From Breviolum minutum Mf 1.05b.01 (taxonomy: Eukaryota > Sar > Dinophyceae > Suessiales > Symbiodiniaceae): 64,000 nt of DNA. The position numbers were made by a program, and so were the translations under genes. Below, piece by piece: positions 48,312 through 59,200 of this stretch. The notes under the pieces were generated by a model. That model saw nothing but the letters and a program-made list of their open reading frames with translations. It was not told the DNA's origin and did not search any database. Every line of letters starts with the position of its first letter. Within the stretch, counting starts at the first letter, position 1. The stretch is from the NCBI GenBank assembly GCA_000507305.1, contig DF240156.1, positions 62,001 to 126,000 of the forward strand, written 5' to 3'.

Positions 48312-48438
48312 ATGAGCAAACCTGTCACAACACCTTGCGACAAAGGCGAAGATGAGTATAAAGATGCCGTCTTTCCCGGGCTCACCCTACTCGCCACAGC
48401 AGCAGTATACCTTGCCTTATGCAGCGTCACCAACGCAG
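48312..48438 (+). CDS. First exon of a probable membrane protein
   Basis: ATG at 48312 opens MSKPVTTPCDKGEDEYKDA followed by the hydrophobic VFPGLTLLATAAVYLALCSV and TNA, ending CAACGCAG before GTGCCATA (phase 1). One transmembrane helix is predicted around residues 20-39. The downstream exon was not identified. A minus-strand frame overlaps but has poorer composition. Confidence 0.45.
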
Positions 48439-49056
48439 GTGCCATAATTTGTTGGGTGGGATGGTGGATGGTAGAGACTGGGCAATGAAACATAAGATTT
48501 CTCCCAACATGGAAAAAACATTGAAAGAACAACAATCAAACCTGTTTTCTTTCAATCTTTTTGAGATCTCCTGTACCAATAGTTCGCTTACCATCCAAAT
48601 GGTGCATGTGAAGAGTAGCCAACTAGTGAAGGGTGATGGATGAATACCAGTTGGGTTGGTGGAATGGTTAAACTCAATTTCATTAGTTTCTGAGTATCTA
48701 TCATGGAGTTCTACTCTCCAAACTTAAACTTGTACAGGATTTTTTATCAGTAATTATTCAGGAAATTAAGGAGTCAAGGAGCTAGCGATAGTATAGCGAT
48801 AGTGCATCTTAATTGATCAATTGAATTAGCAGGAGTTTTCGGGGAGCCACAGTCTCCAAAATCACCTGGTACAGAGTGTGAAGTGTTTATAAGGACTTTG
48901 GTAGTTCTTAAGTGTTTGTCTGTCTAGACCACGCACATGGAATATCTAAATCCACAGTAGTTGAGGCAGCTTGGTCCAAACATGTGATTTTCGAGTAGTT
49001 TGAGACTAAGGCAGTTGAGCTACAGAGATTGAACTCAACTTGTTGTATGTCTCAAT

Positions 49057-49160
49057 GATACTGAGAAATCCTACACCACCTGGGATATATAAGTGCTTGT
49101 ATAAATAGATATACCGTGATATACCCATAGTTGATTGGTGGATCGGAGGAGTTCTTCCAC
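49057..49160. repeat. Family C related element, diverged
   Basis: TGAGAAATCCTACACCACC, GGGATATATAAGTG and GGAGGAGTTCTTCCACTG resemble family C with diverged ends. Confidence 0.45.
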
Positions 49161-49560
49161 TGATTTACGGTCGACGTGAAATATCCTTACAATAGTGCAT
49201 TGTTTGGGTTGGTACTATATGTCGTTTTTTAGGTTGGAAGAAAAAATGTGTTGGATTATTAGAAAGTCTGCAGTTTTTAAACCGTGATTTTTATCCGATT
49301 GATTCCGATTGATGTGGTCATTTGTATCCTTTAGTATCGTTCCTACCCAAACATTCAGTTGCTTTGTCCAGCTGGCCATTGAATGCCGGTTGGATTTCAG
49401 TCGGCCATGAATTAATTATACCCTCACTCATTTGCTGTCCCTCCAAAGATGGATTGAGATGAAGAAGTACTCTTTCTCTTCCATAACCATGGAAAACATT
49501 GGAACATGGCTGGATATTTGAAAAGGCAACAATCCTATTGGAGATACACTACGCTACTGG

Positions 49561-49654
49561 GTGGTGGTTTCAAATATTTTTTATTTTTACCCCTATTTGG
49601 GGAAGATTCCCATTTTGACTGATATTTTTCAGATGGGTTGAAACCACCAACTAG
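49561..49654 (+). mobile_element. Introner copy 13
   Basis: Starts GTGGTGGTTTCAAATA after CTACTGG. Contains TTTTGACTGATATTTTTCAG and ends TTGAAACCACCAACTAG. Confidence 0.9.
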
Positions 49655-49962
49655 ACTACCATTTTTCGCTGAAGCATGATGCTGGAATAAAAGGGGTATG
49701 CACCACTTGGAGACAACCCCAGAAGAGGTTGCTTAAAGTGTTCGGTCGCACAGACTTTTGGTTCCCACCCAGCTCTTGAAATCGTGACCTCCAACATGTA
49801 GCGTCAAAGACAGGTTGGTGAATGATTGTGGTTTATCAACTAAAAACAGACATATGTGTCTAACTAATTTTGATACCCCCACAAAAAGCTTCTAATTTTT
49901 TGTTTTTTTTCCGAAAATGATGCGTTTTACAGTAAACCTCATCAAGGGAATGGCCTGGAACA

Positions 49963-52900
49963 ATGTTGAGATATGACGACGTTGCCATGCGCGTGCAGGT
50001 GTCACCAACCATGTACACCACGAGTGCAGCACGACCGGTCTCTTTTGTAGCTCCTCCCCTGCCGCCCATGCAGCAGCAGCCTGCACAGTATGCACAGGTG
50101 GGGATCAGCATTTGCCAGTGTCCCAGCCACCAGGATGATCGCTTTTGTTTATGCTTGGAGATTTCAAAGGGGCAACCACTCATTAGCGTTTCCACTGTTG
50201 ATTTGCATTCCAAGTAGTACATGAAAATCAACACATTTTTTGTTTCCCAAATAACCGAAAGGTATATTGTCCATACAGCAGTCTCGGAATTAGAGATCCT
50301 AAAAAAATCACCCAACAAAATTGTTTCATTTTTTTTGAATTATGTGTACCCATGAGGAGGAACCCGACACTGTTGGTCATGTGAAGTGTCTCCAAACCTA
50401 CCTGGAATATGGTAAAACCTGTGGCAAACAATTGGATTTTCAGCTGACCATCAATTGGTGCTTCCCAAATTTCAGGTACCAAAGATGTTGTATGCGTATA
50501 CATCAATCAACACTGTTATGTATATCCATCATGGATTTCAACTATACATACTCTCCCATGAGTACATCTACCTTTCCCAAATATCAGACATTTGTATACG
50601 TTACATATTTACAAACAAAATATATCAAAATATGCAGTACATATAGGAACACCCTTGACTCTATGCAGATACTATACACACACCTCAGAATTCATGAATA
50701 AAATATATATATACATAAAATGCAGTTCAGATATCTTTCCAATTGCGCTGACCGAATCCTGGAAGGGCTAGGCTATCAAATTTTGGGATTCGGGTTTCCT
50801 CAGGTGCCTAATGGATTCGGAACCGCACCGCTTCAGCGCTGGTCTGGTGGATATGCGAAGGTGGCTTGAAGGGACCCCCATTAACTCCGCTTCAGGTGTT
50901 GTTGTTTCGAATTTCCAAAGTGCATATAGTCTGCATAGTCTTATAGAATTTCATAGAGTTTTACAAGTAGTCACTGGCTAAACTGTTTACATGTTTGGGT
51001 GGTTCCAAGATGACATATTGAGTAGGAAAACTATTATGTAAAACTTGAATTTTTAGAGTCAAACATTGCAGCTTGTGAGGTTTGTTCCAAAAAAAATGTC
51101 CGGTCATTTCCAGGAGGGTTGTGGTTTGTTGGGTCATAAATGGTTACATGAGCAACAACCAAAAACCGCGAGCCATAAGGGGATTCCGCAAAGATGGGCG
51201 ATACAAAATCCAACGTTACACTACCAATTCACCCTCGGTTGATGTTCCTAATTTGCCAGTGACCTTATGGGGCAACTGTTGGATCCAAATCATGGATTTT
51301 CACGTCAATCATTTTGAGCCCAAAACGACCAACAGTGTGATCTGGGTATCATGGAAACGTGGTTGGAGACTTGAGTTTTTGCCGCAATCAAATAGAATTT
51401 TCTCTCTCTTACATATATGTATATATACATGTATATTGGTTCAACTGGGTAGAACAAAATCTGTTCAAAGGACCTGTGATCCACACGCACTAAAAACTGA
51501 CCTGGAAGAAGGAAAGGAGGGAATTCACTGAGAGGGTCAAAATAAACCCAGAGATTTCCTGTGAAAAAAACAACATTCCCATGAACCGAAGGAGTTTTTA
51601 GACCCATAAAAGACCAGAACAATCCCCAAGACTCTGGTAGTTTTTTATATCTTACTATGGGTAAGTAGCCTTCAAAAAGACCAAGATTGATGTAGGAAAT
51701 CCTATGGCTCTTCAGTGTGCTAAGGCTGGTGCCGGTGCGCCGCCCATGACAGCCGTGAAGTCTACGGACTCGGCCACCGGGGGGGTTTGGATCTGAAGGT
51801 GGCTATACCTTGGGTGTTGGGAACCCGCCGGGCCCCAGGATGCTGGCTCGTGACCACCAGGATGACATGAATGAAACATGTTTAGGAATGCCATGATCGC
51901 ATCCTGGGAGGGGATACTCCACATCAAAAGATATCTCCAAACAAAAAAACAGAAAGTTGTGGGTGTAGATGGCACAAGTATTTTATTTTTATGTTTTTTT
52001 GGGGGGGGCGGATACTATCAATATCTCTCAATCTGTTGATCCCAATAAATTATGCAGATTGAAGTGCTGCAATATCAAACATCATGAGTCTTCTCTCCGC
52101 GCTAAAGGATTCACCAATTTGCTTTAGGCTTAGGGATCTTAGGGCCTATCCTACCAATCATCTTGCAATCTTGGGATTGTTACAGGCTGGGGAGCTTCTG
52201 CTGCTACTAGCTACTACTTCCCGGCCGCTACTGTAGTTACCCTTGCTACACCCCTTGGAGATTCAGGTCCAGGTTATATATCTAGGTGGTGGTTTCAAAT
52301 ATTTTTTATTTTCACCCCTATTTGGGGGAAATGATCCAATTTGACTAATATTTTTCAGATGGGTTGAAACCACCAACTAGGTATTTTATGACTTGAACAA
52401 AGCACATAGCAATTCCCCAGCTTCTCAGGACCCAGATCCCTTTGGTCCAAGTCTCAGTGAACAAACAAACTGGTCAGAAGAGTTTGTTGAGGTTGCGTTT
52501 GCTGGAGGCTGAAAGAGCTACCCTCCGGTAAACTATCATAGCAATGGAACATGGAGAAATGTATGTCCTATTGAAAATGGGGATTTTCCATGGCTATGTT
52601 AGTTTACCAGAGGCTAACACTTACGGATGATTTTGTGTTTTTTTTCGGTGGGGAAACGCTGTGCAGATTTTTATAGCAAACAGTTGTTGGATGTCTTTTG
52701 GTGTTCGAGTTGCGGTTTGGTGAAAAGGTTTTGGATGCCAGGATAGCAATTAGTTGTCCTTGGTGATACTGTGATGTGATACCCTTTGTTTTTCAGGAGA
52801 AGCACTTGATAGAACTCTTTGGTCCGATAATATAGTCTGCTATAATGTGCTTAGGCACGCTGGTCAAAATTGAATAAAATTGGCAAATTTGCTGGAAATT

Positions 52901-55467
52901 GCGGACCCACATGAATCCACTTCGAACATCCAAATGATAACTTGAATCCACACAATTGGCATTTTGAATCCTCAACATCTCATTGTTTTTGTAATACCTC
53001 ACAGCAAAAACTGTAAGACTGTAAGATGTTCTTGTTGAACATCTTTCATTTACATACATTTGTCATCATTTACCATCCCCCAATTTCAGTCCCCTGAAAG
53101 ACCTGTCTACCCCAAACGCCCACCTTCAACCCCATGCGCGTCGAGGTGGTGATATCCATGCGGCAGCCATAGCTGGTGACGTCCAAGCAGTTCGAAAGAT
53201 TCAAAAGGCAAAACCACACAGCGTTCATGCCTTTGATGAGAGTGGTTTCTTGGATATAAAATGGGAGCAGATGAGGATGATTTTGGGGATGGCAGATGTT
53301 TGTTTGAATTTGGCTTTGGGATGAATTTTGATAATTGGCAAGATATCAGTGCATGATGGGCTGGTAGAATAAGAGATGATACGAATCTGTAGTGGATATA
53401 AATAAATATATCAATCTAGTGTACATTTATGTATATTTAGTCATTCATGGTGGATTTTCCGAGCCCTTTAGTAAGCTGCTTCTTGGCATTTTTGGCAATC
53501 GCTAGCTGGTAGGAGGTCACCGAGCATGATGATTCCGGCGAATATAACATGATCTTGACAGCTTTAGAGATTTTAAGCATTTTGCATTCCTTTGACAAAA
53601 CATGGTACACCACTCATGTTTTTTATGGCCATTGCGTTGGGGAAAAGCAAGCATTTCAATCACCTTTTTCGACCTTTTAAACACGACGAGTCCCGTTCAA
53701 CTGGATCTTCATGGCAGTTTCCACACAGGAAACTGCTGGGAAGCCAAAATTTGATTGTTTCGTTTTGTTTTGGGGGAGAAACTTTCGAAATTTCAATGTC
53801 AATGCCAATGATTCCAAATGGTTCAAATTATATTGAGGTGATTCTGATGACTAGGTGGTGGTTTCAAATATTATATCATGTTTACCACTTTTTGGGAAAT
53901 GATCCAATTTGACTTGCGCATATGTTTCAGGGGAGGGGTTGGTTCGACCACCAACCAGATGACTGTTTTTAACATATCGCTTGTTAGTACACATTATATG
54001 TAGACACCCTGCAGCCTGCATCACGGGGAACATTCACAGTTTGAGAGAAAGATGCTTCCCCTTTGTGCTTATATGTAACCCATGTACCCCATGAACCCCA
54101 CCAAAAGGTGCACTAAAATTCAACCTTACCAGCAAAGATCCTCATGTTTTTCACAACCCCATTGGTTGCACAAACAGTCAAGCTGAGGAGTTTTTGGCAG
54201 ACTTCCAATCGGTGATCTTCTGCAGTATTTGTTTTTTGTTTTAATGTTCTTGGAGTCCCCCCCACAGTCTCTTATTGTCCCTGATGCCGTTTTTTTGTGT
54301 TTAGAAGAAGTTGTACTCACTATAATCCCTAGGATCTATGGGATGATTGCATATTTACCTACTAATTATTTGGTTGATTTGTATGGTACATGTATATAGG
54401 TAAATATGCTATCGTCCCTATGGGTAACTTATTTGATCACTTCGAGAAGCAACTGTTTGTGGCTTCAAAGGTCAAACATCATTGCATCATGCAGTTGCGC
54501 AAGGCCATTTGCATATGATCCATGAGTGCCTAGGCATATGAAACTTTTGGTAGCCTTTTGGAGAAATGAACGGTTTTTTGGGTGTTGTGCAATCTGTTGA
54601 CTTGGCAACGGACCAGAATTTAAAAGAACGTTGTGAGGACAGAGCAGAGAACTTTTGGGTGGCTGAGGCAATGATGCTGATGATGATGATGATGATGATG
54701 ATGATGACGATGATGATCATGATCATGATGATGATGATGATGATGATGCTGATGATGATGCTGATGATGATGGTCTTGTTGGAGTTATCGTATGGAAACT
54801 TCCCCTTGTATACTTGTCAATGCACTCGTCTGGCCCCCGCTTCGAAAGAATACAGGTTCTGTTTGCTGAAGAGGAACCGTAAATGTGCCCCACAGAAAAA
54901 TGTTTCCTTGCTTTGTCTATAAACTATACCCTGCAAGTCCAGCCGACTGTAAAAACAACTGTCGCCTGGATTTGTTACTTGAAAACTCTTAGTCAAACAC
55001 CGGTCTTGAAACGGGAAAACCACTAAAAATAATGATCATTGAAATCCTGAAATATACCACCTTGAAAGTAGATTCGTCGACGTCCTCCCATGTCTTCGTT
55101 GCTAATTGCCCAACAACGCACGGGAAGCAATCTTGAGAATGGCACCCATCTATGACTTCGCTTAGGAGTAACCGGTAGGTGCTGAAGTTTGTCTCTCTTT
55201 ATTGTTTCCTAAGCCAATGGCAAAAGTCTTCAAAACTTTTGGGGATAACGTACTCTTTATATCTCTATGTTAGAGACATAGAGTTGGGACAGAATGGAAA
55301 AATACATACAATTTAAACTTTAAATGCTGTCTTTTTTACTTCAATTTCAACATCCATCTAAAACATCCATAACTCCCGAGTGTTCCTCGGTAAAAGCGAC
55401 GTTCACCAATGTGTTTAATCAAGGTTACTCTCGTGTGGTGCAGATATTGAAGCGACGAATCACGATG
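49963..55467 (+). CDS. Ankyrin-repeat protein gene, multi-exon
   Basis: Exons: 49963-50097 (ATG start; possibly from 49999), 51716-51784, 52429-52491, 53090-53244, 54471-54533 and 55424-55467. The N-terminal exons are Pro/Gln/Ala-rich (FVAPPLPPMQQQPAQYAQ, AKAGAGAPPMTAVKSTDSAT, DPDPFGPSLSEQTNWSEE), probably disordered. 53090-53244 reads GGDIHAAAIAGDVQAVRKIQ and HSVHAFDES, and joins 54471 in phase to give GQTSLHHAVAQGHLHMIHEC, a canonical ankyrin helix-loop-helix. 55424 reads LLSCGADIEATNHDG, the end of one repeat and start of another. Ankyrin repeats mediate protein-protein contacts; the partner is unknown. Joins 52491 to 53090 and 54533 to 55424 do not agree in phase, so exons are missing. 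Two exons appear to end at G|GC donors. The last exon's frame can be read further upstream (GKSDVHQCV) across a TAA at 55416-55418. Confidence 0.6.
52286..52380 (+). mobile_element. Introner copy 14
   Basis: Starts GTGGTGGTTTCAAATA after TCTAG. Contains TTTGACTAATATTTTTCAGA and ends TTGAAACCACCAACTAG. Lies within an intron of the ankyrin gene, 48 bases before the exon at 52429. Confidence 0.9.
52524..52620. repeat. Family I hairpin, copy 2
   Basis: CTCCGGTAAACTATCATAGC at the left, inverted as GCTATGTTAGTTTACCAGAG at the right. Centre GTCCTATTGAAAATGGGG. Confidence 0.85.
53855..53958 (+). mobile_element. Introner copy 15
   Basis: Starts GTGGTGGTTTCAAATA after ACTAG. Has TTTGACTTGCGCATATGTTTC and ends TCGACCACCAACCAG. 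Lies in the intron between ankyrin exons 53090-53244 and 54471-54533. Confidence 0.85.
54325..54424. repeat. Family E element, diverged
   Basis: ATCCCTAGGATCTATGGGATG then GCATATTTACCTACTAATTA at the left, and ATATAGGTAAATATGCTATC then CCCTATGGG at the right. Confidence 0.7.
54671..54772 (+). repeat. (GAT)n microsatellite
   Basis: About 30 GAT triplets with CGAT and CATGAT interruptions. If the upstream frame reading VDLATDQNLKERCEDRAENF (54593 onward) is an exon, it would run into a poly-Met tract, which is unlikely to be translated. Confidence 0.9.
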
Positions 55468-55574
55468 GCCCGGGAGATCTCAGAAGGTTGCAATGGATGG
55501 TGGAAGGATGCTCACCATAACCCCCCAACAAAAAGTGGAAGTTTGTATCTTCCAAGGCTACCAAGTTTTTACTG

Positions 55575-55676
55575 GGTGGTGGTCCGTTTCAAATATTTCT
55601 TATGTTCACCCTTATTTGGGGAAGATTTCCAATTTTGACGAATATATTTCAATTGGGTTGAAACAACCAACCTGAT
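55575..55676 (+). mobile_element. Introner copy 16, splice end lost
   Basis: Starts GTGGTGGTCCGTTTCAAA after ACTGG. Has TTTTGACGAATATATTTCAA and ends TTGAAACAACCAACCTGAT. The usual CTAG is CTGAT, so the 3' splice site is gone. Confidence 0.8.
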
Positions 55677-56268
55677 ACAAACCTGTTTGTGTCTTCCATT
55701 GCTTTTTCCAACTCTTCCCAATGGGGGACAGGTTGGGGATATTAGAAAAGTATGATGTTTTGTTTTTTGAAGGATGTTGATATTTAACAGTTCTTTTTGT
55801 TTCTGAGAGTTTGTTTCGGAGAGATTGTGTGTTTTGTTCACCTTTCTTAAGGGAAGAGAAGCCAGTGCAGTGAAACATATTGTTTTGTCAGATGGGACTT
55901 CCAGTGGTTTTCCTCCAAGGTTCCTTCTCCCACAAAGCTGGAACCTTTGGTGTGAATGAATACTCATGTGTGTTTGTCGGCAGAAGAATTAATGGGGATC
56001 GTAGAAAAAATATCCAGTTGTGTTCTCAACATGGACAGTTCTGGGGGAGGGGGGTGGGTCGTGAAGATAGCCCTGGGTTGGTTGTCTCAAGAAGTTATTA
56101 AGGTTGGCTTGGTGCTCCACCCGGCAACGGAGAATTGTTGATGAATATGTTGGTCCCCTAACATGGTGAACAGGATTGGGGTGACTGTGGCGTATGCTAT
56201 TTGTGTTCAAGCTTACTTTAGCGTGCTTCGAGTTTCGATCGCAATCTTGCTGTGCGGAGAAAGAAATC

Positions 56269-59200
56269 ATGGCAAAAGGTGTGAAATTCGCAGTGCTCTT
56301 GGCCGCCTTGGGTGTTTGCAAGGGAGAGACTGAGACTTTACATGCATTTAGATGTTGGAACGCAACAACCAAGCAAGAGCTTAGCATCTCCGACACAAAT
56401 TCCCAGCGAGTAAGCGAGTTAGTCACCCATTTCATTGAATGAACACATTCTCACAAAGATCGGAGAACCATGTTGACACTGATAAATTTCAACATCATCA
56501 ATGATATTAGCGCACAGTTTGAGTCGTTTGAAGCTTGAGTTCCCTGGCTTTACTGACCCTCAACATGATGAGGATGTGCGCAAGGCGTTTGAAGACTTCA
56601 TGGCCAAGTACAAGAAGTTTCCTGGTGTTTGTTTATGTCACACATGTTTTTTGAGTTGGTTTGATTTCCTCTCGGAGGGGCCAAGAAAACCTATGACGAC
56701 TAGGAACATGCCCTTTCAAAAGCGCAATGTGGTCTTTGATAGCACTAATTGCGAAGTGTCTCCACAACAAAAACATGTTTCAAACTATCAAGTGAAGGAT
56801 AGTATTATGTAGTAAACACTTTTTGTTTCAGCCGTTTTTCCTAAGACTTCCAACACTTCCCCAAGAAGAAAAAATAGGACTGACTCTGTGCTTTTCGGTG
56901 CTGCACACACGGGGTTTATGGTCCCATTCCCTGTTTTAGTAGGAATCCTTACTTGGAGTGGGTAGGTACTGTTGATGTAAGAATTCCTGCACCAGTTGAT
57001 AGGATAGTTTATCGCACTATTTACGGGCTTTTCTTATATCCAACCGGTGGTTGTTTAGGATTTCTGAACCATCAACAGTATTCAAGCCGTTGTTTGCCTG
57101 AATTTGGAAATAAAAATCCTCCACCATTTTTTGAAACACCTGGAACTTGTCTGGTTGATGACCATCCTGACATGGATGAAATCCCACTGAACCAAGGCTA
57201 AGCTTAAATCTTTGGGGTGACAACATACTTACAGTTGGACAAAGATCAGTCTCTCACAATCCAAGGTGTATATCCAAAAGTGCAGAATGGTTATAGGCCA
57301 TGTGTGAATTCATGACAGGCTCAACGTGCGTACAAAAACCAGTGTGTTCAGGTTGAAACAAAACACAAACAATAAAAAGAGAACACACCCACTGGAGAAG
57401 ATGATGGATGGTTATATGGGGTCACCAGTTGTGTTAGATAGAAGTTGTGTTTTTGTTCCGTTTGGAGGTGGCTACAAATTATTGGGCAAAACCTTCAGTA
57501 AACATCAAGAAAACCAAAACATATCAATACATGAAATCCAAAAAACACAGGCAAAAGGAACAGACCTATGGGAGAAGATAATGGGTCAGCAGTTTTGTTT
57601 GTTTTGCTCTGGTTTGTTTGTTTTTGCTGGTTTTGGGCGCCAAAAAGGAAGAATATGATGGAGGGTTCAGGTATGTTCAGGTCAGCACTTGTGTCTTTTT
57701 TGGTGTTCTCAAGGCTTTCAATATGTTTCTCATGTCCTATCCATTTTTTCAAAGCTTCACATGTGCTTTTAATTTGGAGTTAATAAATCCGACTGATCAT
57801 CCCAGTGAGTGGAAGACCCCGGAGAAAGCTGCAAGTCTGGGCTTTTGATTTTGATTGGCGAACAGGATCCCGGATGCGCCTCCCCTCAGCCCGCGGCCTG
57901 TGACGGCACTTAGGAGCTATGTGTCGGCAGAGGAACAAGAAATTCGTTTCGATATCTTCGCCAACAACTTGAAACAGATCGAGAAGCATCATGGCAATCA
58001 TCAGATACTACGTATAGATACAGTTGGTTGAATTTCAGCACCACCAAGCATGTTTTCACCCTCAAACCCCACTAAAGTTTGTGGTTTATTTGGAGGAAAA
58101 GCCTAAGATGCTAAACACAGCTTCAGGTTTGTGCACTATTACAGTACTTCACCGAATAGAATCCTTCTTACAAAAGATTAGACTCTGGTATGTGTGTGCG
58201 TGTGTGACTGATATAGCTGTGTTTTGACGAAGAATTGTATTGAAGTTTGCTATAATAATGATATGGATACTTACGGTCAATGTGTACTACCACCACCTCC
58301 CACGACTTGTCTCTTTTTCTCGTACCATACCGGCACCTGCATTTTGCTTGAGGCACAATAAGGAGGGACATAGTAGCTCGTCTCAAAAAAAATGGGCAAA
58401 TGTGGCAAAAGTCAGGTTCTTGTGGTTGAAAAAAGCGTCTTACACTTTTGGTGTAGACCTTTGATGATATGGGTGTTTCCTTAAATGGTGGTACCCCCAT
58501 TTCACACCCCAAAATGATCATAGTAGGGAAAACCCATAGTTGTTGGGGAAATCCACCATTTTAGGAAACCCCCATATGAAGGGGAGAGGAAGTAAGGAGA
58601 ACAAGGATTCTGTAATTCCAGATCAAAATGGGGAGCCAGATGGCCTCATGGAACTGATGATATTTAGGGTTTTTTGGTTCGTTGGTCTCGTTGTTGGTGA
58701 TTTCGTCTAGTTTGTGGTAGTACCTGGTAGTCATGTGTTGCGGTTGTTGATGAGTAAGTTTTTGATAGTTACAAATGTTACAAATTGATGATCTTAGTCA
58801 CGGCCTCTTCCCCTTGTGTTGGGGGTTTCCAGTTTTGCCCTTTGGATGCATCAAGTGAAGAAGCTTGGCATTTAAAAGGTCACTCCAACAACCATGGGTG
58901 ACGACCTAAACAAATCTAGCTGCTTTCAAACATGAATCTTGTGATGTTGTAACCTACTTACAAAAATTAATGATCCAATTTGACTCACTCATACTCTTGA
59001 TGGTTCAGATTGGTAGTTGAAATCCCATTGTTTACAGCTATTATACATCCAACCAGTGGTTGTTTGCAATTTCCGCACCATCAACATTTTGATAGTAAAT
59101 TACCAATCTAAACCACCAACCACGCAGTGGCAATTTGACTCATATCTTTTTGCCATTCCACAAGTGATCCAATTTTACGAATCAATCCCATAGCATCCAT

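Larger units (their letters stand above)
48439..49962. other. Spacer or intron
   Basis: Contains a family C relative in reverse orientation (49057-49160) and introner copy 13. No exon was recognised. Confidence 0.4.

Noticed and set aside
54566..54922. 118-codon ORF with a poly-Met tract
   Set aside because: It is largely the (GAT)n microsatellite. Only the short upstream part (DLATDQNLKERCEDRAENF) could be an exon.
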